DNA of 64,000 nt, taken from assembly GCA_003491285.1 (NCBI GenBank), contig CP022705.1:372001-436000 (forward strand), given 5' to 3'. Positions 35,642 to 45,937 of this stretch are shown in pieces; the stretch's first letter is position 1; every line of letters starts with the position of its first letter. The position numbers and the translations under genes were made by a program. Source of the DNA: Methanobacterium sp. BRmetb2. GTDB taxonomy: Archaea; Methanobacteriota; Methanobacteria; Methanobacteriales; Methanobacteriaceae. The notes under the pieces are model-generated. The model saw only the letters and a program-made list of their open reading frames with translations, searched no databases and had not been told where the DNA came from.

Positions 35642-37117
35642 TTATTCTTTGAAAGGTTTAGCATGTTTTTTCTCTATTTGTTCCCGGTAAAGATTGTTCA
35701 TAGTGCAAAATGGAATAATTCTTCCATCAGGAACAGCGTAATGAATTACACAACGTTTAACCCGATCACAATCAAAATTCCACGGATCCATGAAGTGCAT
35801 GCAAGCAATAAGTAACGTGTTGTGGTGGAAATCACCTAATGCAGAGTAAGACCTTTCCTTGAAAACCTGTAAAAGTATATTTTTTATATCAATGGAACTG
35901 GGAGCTTTGGATCTGTCCACAGTTCTGGGCAGTTCTACTGTGGCCCTGGCAAGTGTTTTGGCTTTACCTGTTAATCCACCATCTTTTATATCCTCAGCAC
36001 TTTTAGAAAGAAGATCAAAGAATCTATCAACATCAATAAACTGTGTAATTGGAATTATATCTCCATTATCAATAAAAACATAAGTAGCTGCACCACAATG
36101 GGGGTGACAGGTAAAAGTTACTTGAGGTTCACCTTCAAGGGCTTCTATAAATTCAGATATAGGAAAAACAGATGATGCCGGATGGAAATCTTCTACTTTA
36201 ATTTTAGAGTCAGTTTGTTTTTCCACCATCTGTTCAAAGTCAGGTATAGTTACTCGTTGTTTTTCTACTTCATCTGCTGGAGTTCTGCCTGCAAATGAAA
36301 TCGGCTGGAAATTGACACCTCTTATTACATCAATATTTTCCACTGCAAATTTTATTATATCTCCTATTTGATCATCATTTACTCCTTTAACAACAGTTGG
36401 AACTAGCACTATGCCTAATTTTTCTTTTCTACAGTTTTCTATCGCCTCTAATTTAATAGGCAGAATATTTCTGCCCCTATTATTAATATAAGGCTCTTCT
36501 GTAACCCCATCAAACTGGAGATATACTGTGTTTAATCCTGCTTCTTTGAGTTCTTTTACCAGTTCAGGATCTTTAGCAAGTTTAATTCCGTTAGTAGCAA
36601 TTTGAGTATGGGAAAATCCCTCTTCTTTAGCCAATTTGACCAGATCAACTATATCTTTACGTACGGTAGGTTCACCGCCTGCAAATTGAATGGCAGGTGC
36701 AGAAACAGGTTCATTTCCCCTTAAATTCCTAAGCATCTGCCTGATTTCTTCATAGCTCGGCTCATATATATACTTAGAAACAGCTGCATTGGCAAAACAA
36801 ACAGGACATTTCATATTACATCGATTAGTCACATCTATAAGTCCTAGTATAGTGTGACTTTGATGATCCGGGCATAATCCACAATCTAAGGGGCATCCCT
36901 CGTTTACTGGAGTTTGAGGATTTTCAACACCCTCGCCCTTGAAATTGCTTTCTTTAGCCAGTTCATAGAGTTCATTGCTGCTCCAATAAACATTATTAAA
37001 TTCACCGTGTTCTGAACACTCTTTTTTTACCATAACTTTGTCATCTTTTTGGTAAACTTCAGCTTCTACAACTTTAAGACATTCAGGACATAGGCTTTTT
37101 GTTTTCTTGATAACCAT
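35642..37117 (-). CDS. tes: Radical SAM protein of the tetraether lipid synthase (Tes/MJ0619) family
   Basis: This 491-residue protein is rich in cluster cysteines: an N-terminal rubredoxin-like set (C10, C13, C34), then C75, C79, C82, the radical SAM motif CNMKCPVC (C100, C104, C107), QFAGGEPTVRKDI, and a C-terminal set in HPHCGAATYVF, MDPWNFDCDRVKRC and IIPFC. This matches the family of MJ0619, reported first as a methanopterin-ring methylase and later shown to be the tetraether lipid synthase that joins two archaeol tails. It lies upstream of mptG and divergent from carS, so neighbours fit either role; the later structural work favours Tes. The ATG follows AGGTGA. Confidence 0.82.
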   Translation of the reverse strand: MVIKKTKSLCPECLKVVEAEVYQKDDKVMVKKECSEHGEFNNVYWSSNELYELAKESNFKGEGVENPQTPVNEGCPLDCGLCPDHQSHTILGLIDVTNRCNMKCPVCFANAAVSKYIYEPSYEEIRQMLRNLRGNEPVSAPAIQFAGGEPTVRKDIVDLVKLAKEEGFSHTQIATNGIKLAKDPELVKELKEAGLNTVYLQFDGVTEEPYINNRGRNILPIKLEAIENCRKEKLGIVLVPTVVKGVNDDQIGDIIKFAVENIDVIRGVNFQPISFAGRTPADEVEKQRVTIPDFEQMVEKQTDSKIKVEDFHPASSVFPISEFIEALEGEPQVTFTCHPHCGAATYVFIDNGDIIPITQFIDVDRFFDLLSKSAEDIKDGGLTGKAKTLARATVELPRTVDRSKAPSSIDIKNILLQVFKERSYSALGDFHHNTLLIACMHFMDPWNFDCDRVKRCVIHYAVPDGRIIPFCTMNNLYREQIEKKHAKPFKE

Positions 37118-37228
37118 AATTTCACCTAATATATATTTAATGAATGTTACAAATCATATAAAAATCATTGCTTTATTAATCATCGCTTTGATTTACATTT
37201 ATTTACAATGATTATCTGGAGGAAAATA

Positions 37229-37747
37229 ATGAATACAGATATTACTAATGTTCTAAATATATTGGTCTATGTAATATACTTTATGTTACCAGCATACCTA
37301 GCAAATGTTGCAGCACTCAGCTTTGGCGGTGGAACACCAGTTGATTTTGGCAGATATTTTAGTGATGGAAGAAGAATTATTGGAGATGGAGTTACCTGGC
37401 GTGGATTAATAATTGGAACTCTTATAGGGACGTTAATAGGTCTCTTTCAAGGAATAATTTCCGGAAATCTATTAGAAGGTATATTATTAGGACTCTTTTT
37501 AGGAGGAGGAGCCTTAATTGGGGATGCATGTGGGAGTTTTATTAAGCGTAGAATAAATATTGGAAGAGGAAAGCCTGCTCCTGGCCTAGATCAGCTTGAT
37601 TTCGTAATCGGCGCCCTATTATTCGCTTCAATTATTGTTATACTACCTATTGAAATGATTTTAATTATAATTATAATAACCATAATCCTACATATTTCTG
37701 CTAATATTATTGCCTACCTGATAGGCCTTAAAGATGTATGGTATTGA
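37229..37747 (+). CDS. carS: CDP-archaeol synthase
   Basis: It transfers CMP from CTP to unsaturated archaetidic acid, making the precursor of archaeal phospholipids. The 172-residue protein has about five membrane segments; the conserved motif SDGRRIIGDGVTWRG is followed by GDACGSFIKRR and KPAPGLDQLDFVIGAL. I start at ATG 37229, preceded by GGAGG at 37218-37222; ATG 37208 lies upstream of that site. It is divergent from the Tes-family gene across a 111-base gap. Confidence 0.93.
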   Translation: MNTDITNVLNILVYVIYFMLPAYLANVAALSFGGGTPVDFGRYFSDGRRIIGDGVTWRGLIIGTLIGTLIGLFQGIISGNLLEGILLGLFLGGGALIGDACGSFIKRRINIGRGKPAPGLDQLDFVIGALLFASIIVILPIEMILIIIIITIILHISANIIAYLIGLKDVWY

Positions 37748-37836
37748 CAATTATTTTATTATGGCCATTTCTTTATTATTCTCTTTATTATTCTATTTTT
37801 ACTGTCAATTTATACTGATCAGAAAATGTAAAGAAA

Positions 37837-38420
37837 CTACTTTGGATTTTTAGCAATAAATATTCCTGTGTTTTTAGTAATTTTAATTTTACCCTCTTTT
37901 TTCAATATATCATCAATATAAATCTTGAAATCTTCTCTTTTCTGACCTTTAATGGATTCATTAGTTCTTCCAAATGAAAGAAAATAATTTACTAATGGCT
38001 TGGCTTCTGTTACTTCAAGAATATCTTCATATTAATCATTTGAACATCTTCAAAAGACAAACTTAACTGTTCTTCTCCATTTTCCAGTCCAAATGCGTGT
38101 GCAAATGGCTCTAGTGAATAATAAATTTGGTCATCATAATTGGATATCAGATCACTCAATTCTTTCATGTCGTTTATTCCAAAAGTTGAGGCGTAAAATA
38201 TACCTTCAGGTTTTAAGACCCTGCTTATCTCAGCAATTGTTTTTTTCCTGTTCGGAATATGATAGAGCATTAAATTTGCAATTACGATGTCAAATGAATC
38301 ATCAGAATAGGAAATTTCTTGAACATCCATTAATTCATATTCGAACCTGTTCACGGCGTCATTTAGGACTTTTGGGCATCTTTTAACATTTCCAGGTAAA
38401 AGTCTGACAACTATCCAATA
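37837..38420 (-). pseudogene. Decayed class I SAM methyltransferase
   Basis: Three pieces of one methyltransferase are visible on the minus strand in different frames. An upstream piece near 38376-38400 reads SDFYLEMLKDAQK, then after a one-base shift VLNDAVNRFEYELMDVQEI continues through FDIVIANLMLYHIPNRKK (open 38010-38354). A second shift near 38030 moves into EDILEVTEAKPLVNYFLSFG, ending at a stop at 37837-37839. The SAM-binding glycine motif and the N-terminus are missing. Two frameshifts plus the lost N-terminus mean it is not functional. Confidence 0.8.
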
Positions 38421-38443
38421 TATAATCTAAGCCTAAAAATAAT

Positions 38444-39127
38444 TTAAGCATCTAAAGAACCGAATGATGCACCAATCAACCTGTAAGTCATATAGAATGC
38501 TTCGAAATATCCGCTCCATTCTGGAATCTCATAAACAAATGTAGGATAGCCAGCTGATGCTAGTGGATTTGAAAACAATATTGCAGAAGAACTCTTTTTA
38601 CCTTTTCCAGATGCTTTATAATAATTGAAATCTGAAAGAGCGTTTTGAACTGATTCAGCCAGATAAACTGATCTTTCATCCATTTTTGGCGTAGCTATAT
38701 AAAATCCCTCTCCATATCCTTGTTCGTGGGCATGAGCTATTATAACCAGATCATAATCAGAATTTTTGACATCCGGCAAAATGTACTGGTTAGCTAAACC
38801 CTCACCATTATTTCTTCCCTTAGTGTAATCTTCGGCATCAGATTCTACAACTATATTATAGTTAATAAGTTCAACTCCATGAGTTAAAGCGTAGAATTTA
38901 ACCACATCCTGAACTGAACCAATAGCAATATTTTCTCTGGGATGTATTCCTGTTACGACTGCTATTTTCTTGTCAGAATTTCCATAATGCGCGTATACAT
39001 CCTTCGTAACATATCCTCGATCATCAGTACCCAGAGTAGAATGCTGACTCCAATTAGCAAATAAAAATAAAAATATGATAACTGCTAGTACTGCAATTAT
39101 TAATCTTTTTAATTCTTTTTTTTCCAT
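38444..39127 (-). CDS. Membrane-anchored M14-like (carboxypeptidase/deacylase) protein
   Basis: This 227-residue protein has an N-terminal anchor (about residues 9-24) and an outer domain that resembles zinc carboxypeptidase or succinylglutamate-desuccinylase folds: TGIHPRE gives an H-X2-E zinc pair (H62, E65), IIAHAHEQG a possible third ligand (H132 or H134), and FVYEIPEW a candidate catalytic Glu near the C-terminus. The spacing fits M14 but the match is from motif reading only. An outer-face zinc peptidase in a pseudomurein organism could trim wall peptides (inference). It is next to the decayed methyltransferase. Confidence 0.6.
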   Translation of the reverse strand: MEKKELKRLIIAVLAVIIFLFLFANWSQHSTLGTDDRGYVTKDVYAHYGNSDKKIAVVTGIHPRENIAIGSVQDVVKFYALTHGVELINYNIVVESDAEDYTKGRNNGEGLANQYILPDVKNSDYDLVIIAHAHEQGYGEGFYIATPKMDERSVYLAESVQNALSDFNYYKASGKGKKSSSAILFSNPLASAGYPTFVYEIPEWSGYFEAFYMTYRLIGASFGSLDA

Positions 39128-39233
39128 TAAACCACTTTTAAACTTTTCAATGCAACTATGAACAACTATTTAATTATTTAAATTTCTAATTTTCATGAAA
39201 TTATAAAATTTTTCCCTATAAATAATTTTGTCT

Positions 39234-40262
39234 TTAAAAATTGGTTTTTATAAAATCTTCCATCAAAAGCGCTGTTCCTACTGCTGGAGCCACTACACAT
39301 TCTCCCTTGGTTAAAATTGTGTCCATTCCTACAGAATCCATATTCAGAAATTTTGCTGATTTTTTTCCTAGTATCTCCATTCCCAATCCAGTTGTTACTA
39401 TTTTAGAAATATTTTCTCTTTTTGAAACCTCTGCAAGAGCTTCAGAAATCTGTTTTATCTGTTCCTGGTAAATGTGGGCAGATATTTGTTTTATATCTGT
39501 AAAATTCAATAGATCTAAATCGCCACAAACCAATCTGGATATTCTCCTCATACATTCTGATTTTGATTTGCCAGCACTGTCTGGTGTGTCACAGGAATAA
39601 TCTTCCATTTTAATGTTCCCCAGAACCGTATGAATATCTGCTGTGATAGAAAAAAGTTCAGATGACACTCTAAACCATTGATCATGGATCGGAACCTTAT
39701 TAACTATTGCGGCCAGATTTGTTCTCAAAGTTCCTGTATACACTAATTCACCAGTAGCTAATCGTTCAAGATCTGATCTCCCCTTAGCACATTCTTTCCC
39801 CCTTTTAATAGGAATTATATCAGTGGTTGTGCTTCCAATATCAATCATTATACATTCATCTGAAATTTTTGATGCAATCTTGGAGGTTGCAATCCAGTTG
39901 GCAGCAGCCACACTACCTGGATTTTTGAGTAGTTCCGGGTAATCTATAATTCCATTAATACTTACAAAGCCTAATGGAACATTGAAAACATCCAAAACTT
40001 TACTTGCAACATCTAAAACTCCATCTTTTTTGGTTTCATATGCATCTACCAGTTCAGCCGTCATGCTAATGCCCACTGCATCAATTTCACTTAAAGAAGA
40101 TCCTAATAAACTTTTAAAAGCATTATCCAGTTCATTATTTTTAATCCACATAGGTAGATACTTAAAATCAACTTCTATATTATTTATTTCTCCAGAATTA
40201 TTAAAATCAATTATTGCTACATCAGTATTGGCCCCGCCAATATCAAAACCTGCTATTTTCAT
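39234..40262 (-). CDS. mfnF: Methanofuran biosynthesis protein MfnF
   Basis: MfnF joins the furan phosphate derivative to gamma-glutamyltyramine in methanofuran synthesis. The 342-residue protein has the sugar-kinase/Hsp70-like ATPase fold of the H4MPT-linked C1 transfer protein family: GFDIGGANTDVAIID at the start, IDIGSTTTDIIPI in the second subdomain, and a C-terminal GECVVAPAVGTALLM. It follows mfnD by 85 bases on the same strand, which supports the assignment. Confidence 0.88.
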   Translation of the reverse strand: MKIAGFDIGGANTDVAIIDFNNSGEINNIEVDFKYLPMWIKNNELDNAFKSLLGSSLSEIDAVGISMTAELVDAYETKKDGVLDVASKVLDVFNVPLGFVSINGIIDYPELLKNPGSVAAANWIATSKIASKISDECIMIDIGSTTTDIIPIKRGKECAKGRSDLERLATGELVYTGTLRTNLAAIVNKVPIHDQWFRVSSELFSITADIHTVLGNIKMEDYSCDTPDSAGKSKSECMRRISRLVCGDLDLLNFTDIKQISAHIYQEQIKQISEALAEVSKRENISKIVTTGLGMEILGKKSAKFLNMDSVGMDTILTKGECVVAPAVGTALLMEDFIKTNF

Positions 40263-40347
40263 TCTTAATCATCCTTAATCTGTTATATTGACATTATTAG
40301 ACATTATTCGTCTCTCAATATTCATTTTAATAATCATAAGCCCTTTT

Positions 40348-41391
40348 TTAAAAACCATTGCCATTAAAAGAACCTTCATAAATTTCCAGATAGTTTCCTT
40401 TCTTTTCAAAGCATACCCTACCATCTAAATAGATTGTTTCCGGTAATGATCCATTAACGGAATTTATAATAGCTTTACCCAAATTGAAATTTAAAATTTT
40501 CCTTAAAGCAATATAAGGAGTTGTTATTCTCGAATTAATCTCAACTACATATATTGAATCACCCAAAATTAGATCTACACCCACATAACCCTTAAGACCA
40601 GGTATAGATTCCACGGTTTTTTTGGCCATATCTTTTGCTTGTTGGGATAATTCGTGATCTAATGGAACATATCCTCCATTATAAACAAATCCTTGATTTA
40701 TATTTATATTTTGGGCATTTAAGCTTAAGGGTACTGCTTTTTCACCATCTGAAAGCAGACTGACACTGCATGATGTCCCTTCAATATAATCTTGCATTAC
40801 AAAATAAGGGATGGTGGTGCGGATAAGACCTGCACACCTTTTAAATTGGTCGTATGAGTTTACAACATGTACTCCTGAACAGGATACGCCGTCAACCGGC
40901 TTTATAACTTTCTTATAATTGGGGAAAAACAGGTTATCAAATTTCTTATAATTACTAACTTCATCAAAAAGTATTTTTTCCGTTTTTATTATCGGTACAT
41001 TATCTTTGAGTAATATATAAGTCTTATATTTATCTGAACAAATCTTTACTGCTTTTGAATCTGATCCTATAACATTAACGCCTTTATTTTCTATTAGACT
41101 TGTTAATTTATAGAGAACATTATCTTCTTCAGGTGCAATAAAAAGACATTCATCAAAATTATGAATATTTTCATCAAGCCAGTTAAAGAGAGAATCTTCA
41201 ATGGCAATAGATTTAAGATTGGAACCTTTAATTCTAAAATTCAACCAATTAAAATGGTTTGAGATTAAGTAATGAGCATCAATTCCCTGAAAGTCACTGA
41301 TAAGTCCTTCCAACATAGCCAACCCCTCAGAAGTTATCAGTGGATCTTTTATTCCGCTGGCTGTTGCAAATTCAAACAATAGTAGCTTCAA
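40348..41391 (-). CDS. mfnD: Tyramine-glutamate ligase MfnD
   Basis: This ATP-grasp ligase adds glutamate to tyramine in methanofuran synthesis. The 347-residue protein shows [17 protein letters not shown] (ATP-grasp lysine and glycine loop), [17 protein letters not shown], and [19 protein letters not shown] with the metal-binding Asp and Glu-x-Asn. The start is TTG at 41391 overlapping the wecC stop TGA, so translation is probably coupled. mfnF lies downstream. Confidence 0.88.
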   Translation of the reverse strand: MKLLLFEFATASGIKDPLITSEGLAMLEGLISDFQGIDAHYLISNHFNWLNFRIKGSNLKSIAIEDSLFNWLDENIHNFDECLFIAPEEDNVLYKLTSLIENKGVNVIGSDSKAVKICSDKYKTYILLKDNVPIIKTEKILFDEVSNYKKFDNLFFPNYKKVIKPVDGVSCSGVHVVNSYDQFKRCAGLIRTTIPYFVMQDYIEGTSCSVSLLSDGEKAVPLSLNAQNININQGFVYNGGYVPLDHELSQQAKDMAKKTVESIPGLKGYVGVDLILGDSIYVVEINSRITTPYIALRKILNFNLGKAIINSVNGSLPETIYLDGRVCFEKKGNYLEIYEGSFNGNGF

Positions 41392-42689
41392 AAGCGGCCC
41401 ACTCCCTTAAATATCACACCTTTTTCTCGAAAATCATCAGGATTTAAAATAGGCCTGGTGCACACCATTACTCTTCCTTTGATATCCTTTGGAGAGATAT
41501 TTTTATAGGGGTCATGATCAGTGATTAAAACTACACAGTCGCATTCCAGTGCTTCTGATAAATTAACATATGCTGCTCCTAACGATTCTACTTTTTTTGA
41601 CGAAACATGAGGATCATGTGCTTTTACAACTGCCCCTTTATCTTTTAAAATATTTATCAAAGGTGCTGCAGGAGTTTCACGAATATCTGCCACATTTCCT
41701 TTATATGCTATTCCAAGAATACCGACTGTTGCCTGACTAACTGACTTGTTATTTTCTTTTAATGATTCTTCGACCAATTCAGCTACATGTTCAGGCATGG
41801 ATTCATTTATCATACGGGCTGTTTTAATTAACTCAGCTTTTGAACCTTTTTTTTCCGCCATTTCCACGATAAAATAGGGGTCAATGGATAAACAATGCCC
41901 TCCTACGCCTGGGCCCGGTGTGTGAATATTTACCCTAGGGTGATGGTTGGCAGCATTAATTGCTTTTATTGCATCTATACCCAATAACTCACAAATAACA
42001 GCCAATTCATTTGCAAGAGCTATATTAGTGTCCCGATATGTGTTTTCCATTAATTTAACCATTTCTGCAGTGATTAAATCGTTCACTTTAATTATTTTAC
42101 CAGTGGTGATTTTTTCATAGATTGATGCTGCAAGATCTATGCTTCTTCTGTTAATTCCACCAATTACCCGGGCATTATGGGTCATTTCATATAACGTATT
42201 ATTGGGTAGAGCCCTTTCTGGAGTGTATGCTAAACCAAAATCATTTGCAGCTTTTAAACCACTTTCCTCTAATATGGGGATTACCAGATTTTCACAGGTC
42301 TTTGGAGGTATGGTACTTTCTATTATAACTAAATCATCTTTTTCTAATGTTTGGGAAATGGTGCCACACGCAGATTCAACAGCTCTTAGATCAGATTTAT
42401 TATTTTCATCCACGGGAGTTGGAACTATGACTACCATAACCTTTGAATCACTCCCTGCTTTCAAACCATCAGTGGTTGCAGTAAGTCTTCCAGCACTTAC
42501 AACTTCATTTACCAGTTCATCAAGTCCTGGTTCCATTATAGGAGATATCCCAGAATTGATAGCGTTCACCATTTCATGGTTAATGTCTACTCCTATGACT
42601 GAAAATCCATTTTGGGCAAAAAGCGCTGCTGTGGGAAGACCAATATAGCCAAGACCGAAAACAGCTATTTTTGAGTTTTCATTTAACAT
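41388..42689 (-). CDS. wecC: UDP-N-acetyl-D-mannosamine dehydrogenase
   Basis: It oxidises UDP-ManNAc to UDP-ManNAcA with two NAD+. Motifs are the Rossmann loop [13 protein letters not shown], the [13 protein letters not shown] segment, the [16 protein letters not shown] block, and the catalytic cysteine in [19 protein letters not shown] choose ATG 42689, with GGAG five bases upstream; ATG 42710 would add seven residues on top of the ribosome site. It overlaps mfnD and follows wecB. Confidence 0.93.
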   Translation of the reverse strand: MLNENSKIAVFGLGYIGLPTAALFAQNGFSVIGVDINHEMVNAINSGISPIMEPGLDELVNEVVSAGRLTATTDGLKAGSDSKVMVVIVPTPVDENNKSDLRAVESACGTISQTLEKDDLVIIESTIPPKTCENLVIPILEESGLKAANDFGLAYTPERALPNNTLYEMTHNARVIGGINRRSIDLAASIYEKITTGKIIKVNDLITAEMVKLMENTYRDTNIALANELAVICELLGIDAIKAINAANHHPRVNIHTPGPGVGGHCLSIDPYFIVEMAEKKGSKAELIKTARMINESMPEHVAELVEESLKENNKSVSQATVGILGIAYKGNVADIRETPAAPLINILKDKGAVVKAHDPHVSSKKVESLGAAYVNLSEALECDCVVLITDHDPYKNISPKDIKGRVMVCTRPILNPDDFREKGVIFKGVGRF

Positions 42690-42847
42690 TTTATCTCCTA
42701 TTTTAGCCATTATTCTAGATGAAATTCATTAAATTATGTTTTAATATTCTATTTTATCTTAATTTATCCCCATAACATTATTTACAAACCCATGGTTAAA
42801 AAATATTGATTTCCATTGAATAAAATAGTATAAACCAAAATTTATGA

Positions 42848-44158
42848 TCATTTATTGAATTTCTCCACTATTACATATTTATTTTTCAGATCCATGTGGG
42901 GATAGGGGAATCTGGGATTTTCATTGTCATATACTATTTTGACCAAAGCATTTTCCACTTTTTCAAATTCCAATACTGTTATTTGATCATTTACTTTAAG
43001 AAGATTTCTATTGAAGTTGAGCATAATATCTTCTGGAGCCTCAATACTCAATTTACCCATGTTTTGCATCTTTAAAGAGGCGTCTAATATTTTTTGTGAA
43101 GCCTTACCATCACCATAAGGATTATGGGCTTTTTTCATTTTATTGTAGATTTTATTATCATTAAAAATTTTGTAAAAATTATTTATTATCTGTTCCTTTT
43201 TAGTCCCAACCAATATGTTACCTCCAGCAAAAACAGTTTCGGGTCTTTCTGTATTGTATCTTAAGGTTAAACAGGGAATATCTAAAGTTATGGCCTCTTC
43301 TTGTATGCCTCCAGAATCAGTCATCACAAATTTGGAGCGGGACAATAACAGGAGAAAATCAAGATATCCAACTGGTTTTATCAGTTTAATGTGGGAACAT
43401 TTATCAAGTTTTTCATATAAACCCTGTTCTTTAAGGTTTTTAACTGTACGTGGATGTGAAGGAAAAATTATAATCAAGTCGTCAATCTCTATTAAAGCTT
43501 CTACAATGTTTTGAAGTCTCTGGGGATGGTCCACATTTTCTGCCCGATGCATAGTCACTACCATAATATCTTTATCAAAAGAAACTTCTGGATTAATCTG
43601 AAAATTCTTCTGGGCAATTTTAAGATTTCTGAGACAAGCATCTACCACAGTATTTCCAGTTATAAAGATTTGATGGGGACTTATTCCCTCAAAAACCAGG
43701 TTTAAAGCTGAATCTTCAGTTGGTACATAGTAAAGTTTGGAGCATACATCAGCCACCATCCTATTTAATTCTTCAGGCATGGATTTATCAAATGATCTAA
43801 GACCTGATTCCACATGTCCCACAGGGATGTGTAATTTTGCTGCTACTATTGCTCCAGCTAATACTGCATTGGTATCACCCTGTACCATTACCATATCCGG
43901 CTGTTCTTCTATTAAAACTTTTTCTAAGCCTTTCATCATAGTGGCAGTTTGGGTTCCATGGGAACCTGATCCCACACCAATATTATAATCTGGTTTTTTA
44001 AGTTCCAGATCTAAAAAAAACTGATCAGACATTTCGTGATCATAATGTTGCCCAGTATGAATCAAAAGATAATCCAAAGCCCTTTTTTCAATTTCATCTA
44101 TAACTGGAGCCATTTTAATTATTTCAGGTCTTGTGCCTATTATTATCGCAATTTTCAT
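42848..44158 (-). CDS. wecB: UDP-N-acetylglucosamine 2-epimerase, with a C-terminal extension
   Basis: It interconverts UDP-GlcNAc and UDP-ManNAc, feeding wecC. The 436-residue protein starts [17 protein letters not shown], has [48 protein letters not shown] and [10 protein letters not shown], all typical. The catalytic core ends around residue 365; a further 70 residues, with alternating strands and no motif I know, follow. Relatives are usually 360-385 residues, so this tail is unusual. Confidence 0.93.
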   Translation of the reverse strand: MKIAIIIGTRPEIIKMAPVIDEIEKRALDYLLIHTGQHYDHEMSDQFFLDLELKKPDYNIGVGSGSHGTQTATMMKGLEKVLIEEQPDMVMVQGDTNAVLAGAIVAAKLHIPVGHVESGLRSFDKSMPEELNRMVADVCSKLYYVPTEDSALNLVFEGISPHQIFITGNTVVDACLRNLKIAQKNFQINPEVSFDKDIMVVTMHRAENVDHPQRLQNIVEALIEIDDLIIIFPSHPRTVKNLKEQGLYEKLDKCSHIKLIKPVGYLDFLLLLSRSKFVMTDSGGIQEEAITLDIPCLTLRYNTERPETVFAGGNILVGTKKEQIINNFYKIFNDNKIYNKMKKAHNPYGDGKASQKILDASLKMQNMGKLSIEAPEDIMLNFNRNLLKVNDQITVLEFEKVENALVKIVYDNENPRFPYPHMDLKNKYVIVEKFNK

Positions 44159-44278
44159 AGGATCAACTCTTACTTTCCAAATTCATTGCTAAACTAAATT
44201 TAATACAATCAGATTTAGTTACATGAGTTTTTACGTATCTAGTAATTTTATAGAAATAATATAAAAAAATTTTTAAAA

Positions 44279-45754
44279 TTAGGTATCGTCAGTTAACCTT
44301 TTTCGCTTGGCACGATATTCATCAATAATACTTATGATTTTATTCTTTTCCTCTTTATTTCTTTTACTTTGAAGTTTAGCCTTCCATTTTTCTATTTCTC
44401 TTTTTAGATCTTCTTCTTTTATCACGGCAAATTCATCTATTTTGTTAATATAAATTTTATTAGCATCTATAATCGGGATTTTATTTACTTCAAAGATCTC
44501 TTCTGCAGTGTGAGCCATTTTATCAGTTGTTATAACCGCATTAACACCCATTTTTGCTAATAAGGATGCAGTGTGTGAACCACCACCCCTGGAACTGGAG
44601 AGTAAAACCACATCTCCCTTTTTTATTTTCCAATAATAATCTGCTTCGGTGATACCTTCTTTGGTAAATGATTCTATCATTTTTACTGGCATAAAATCTT
44701 TAGACTGTTTCAAAGAATCAAGTTGCTTTATTGAGTTCAAATTTTCCTCTAATTTTATCCTTAAATCCTTTTCTTTTTGATATTTTTCCTGAAATGCTTT
44801 TATCATGGCAATCTTTGAAGCTATCTCCTTTTTGTTCAGGATGTCTTTAGTATATTGGTAATGTAATTTTTCGATTTTTAGTTCGAGATTTTCTATTAAA
44901 TCTTTATACTCTTCATTTTCATCTCTTAAAGAATGATTTTCCACTTTCAAATGTTGAATAAGTGCTTCCTGCCTTTTTATTCTCTGTTTTAAATTAGATA
45001 TCTTTTTATTAATCTCTTCAGTGCTCATTTTGTGGTTTTCATCTTCGGCTAATGATTCAATTTCAATTTTTTGGCTGCCTTTTTGATCTTCAATAACAAC
45101 ATCCTTTATTATAATATTATCAATTGCTGAACTTATAGTATTTCCTTTAATAACTTGTGCACGTATCTCATCTAAATCTTGAGGGGATATTTCTAACCCT
45201 TCAACTCTTTTATCAATCTGTTTCAACTTATTTTGATAATTTTTATACGTTTTAATTGCCGCAGCAAGGGAATCTCTTTCATGCGCATTTTCAGGTCTTT
45301 CAACAATAGACCTGTCATTTAGATAATTATCTACAATTTCTAACTTATCTTCAACAGATATAACTTTCTTTGGAGAATAAATTTTGGCATTTAATAATGT
45401 AGCTAATTTTTTAACCATTTTAGGTGGAGGATAAACATCAGTTGATATTATAAGAGTTTTTCCAAAGTTTATTATGTGACTAATGATGTCTGATTTGGAA
45501 ACTTCCTTACAACTTTTTAATGATACTAGATCACCATCTAAGTTTAAAATAGCTATTCCAACCGTTAAACCCGGGTCAAAACCAACTATATTCCAACTAT
45601 GTTTTCTTTTAACATTTAAAAAAGAATTTGAAATATTTCCAGTTTGATGGGAGATTTTATCCTCTTTAAAACTTTCGGGATTTTTTTGAATTTGTTTTCC
45701 ATCATAATCTTTATAAACCAGGAAATTTCCTCCTTTAAAAGGTTTATAATACAT
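44279..45754 (-). CDS. DUF460 archaeal protein with RNase H-like domain and coiled coil
   Basis: It has an N-terminal RuvC/RNase H-like domain (IVGFDPGLTVGIAILNLDGDL, with DVYPPPKMVKKLA and AHERDSLAAAI supplying further acidic residues), a long coiled coil (about 225-350), and a C-terminal domain with KKGDVVLLSSSRGGGSHTA. It is an archaeal family of unknown function; nuclease activity is inferred. The start is uncertain: ATG 45754 and TTG 45763 have no ribosome site, but GGAGG lies at 45729-45733, seven bases before an in-frame CTG at 45719-45721. It sits among nucleotide-sugar genes. Confidence 0.83.
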   Translation of the reverse strand: MYYKPFKGGNFLVYKDYDGKQIQKNPESFKEDKISHQTGNISNSFLNVKRKHSWNIVGFDPGLTVGIAILNLDGDLVSLKSCKEVSKSDIISHIINFGKTLIISTDVYPPPKMVKKLATLLNAKIYSPKKVISVEDKLEIVDNYLNDRSIVERPENAHERDSLAAAIKTYKNYQNKLKQIDKRVEGLEISPQDLDEIRAQVIKGNTISSAIDNIIIKDVVIEDQKGSQKIEIESLAEDENHKMSTEEINKKISNLKQRIKRQEALIQHLKVENHSLRDENEEYKDLIENLELKIEKLHYQYTKDILNKKEIASKIAMIKAFQEKYQKEKDLRIKLEENLNSIKQLDSLKQSKDFMPVKMIESFTKEGITEADYYWKIKKGDVVLLSSSRGGGSHTASLLAKMGVNAVITTDKMAHTAEEIFEVNKIPIIDANKIYINKIDEFAVIKEEDLKREIEKWKAKLQSKRNKEEKNKIISIIDEYRAKRKRLTDDT

Positions 45755-45937
45755 ACTAAACAATTTAAACTATGTTAAAACTAATATATATTATTAGTTA
45801 TCATGCTTCATGTCCGTTTATTAACTATTTAGAACTTTTTAAAGCCTATTCCGTTTATCTGCTTTTAAAATAAACTCATTGATTATAAAAAATATAAAAA
45901 AAGTGATAAAAAAAGTTAAACTATTTAATCTTTGTAA

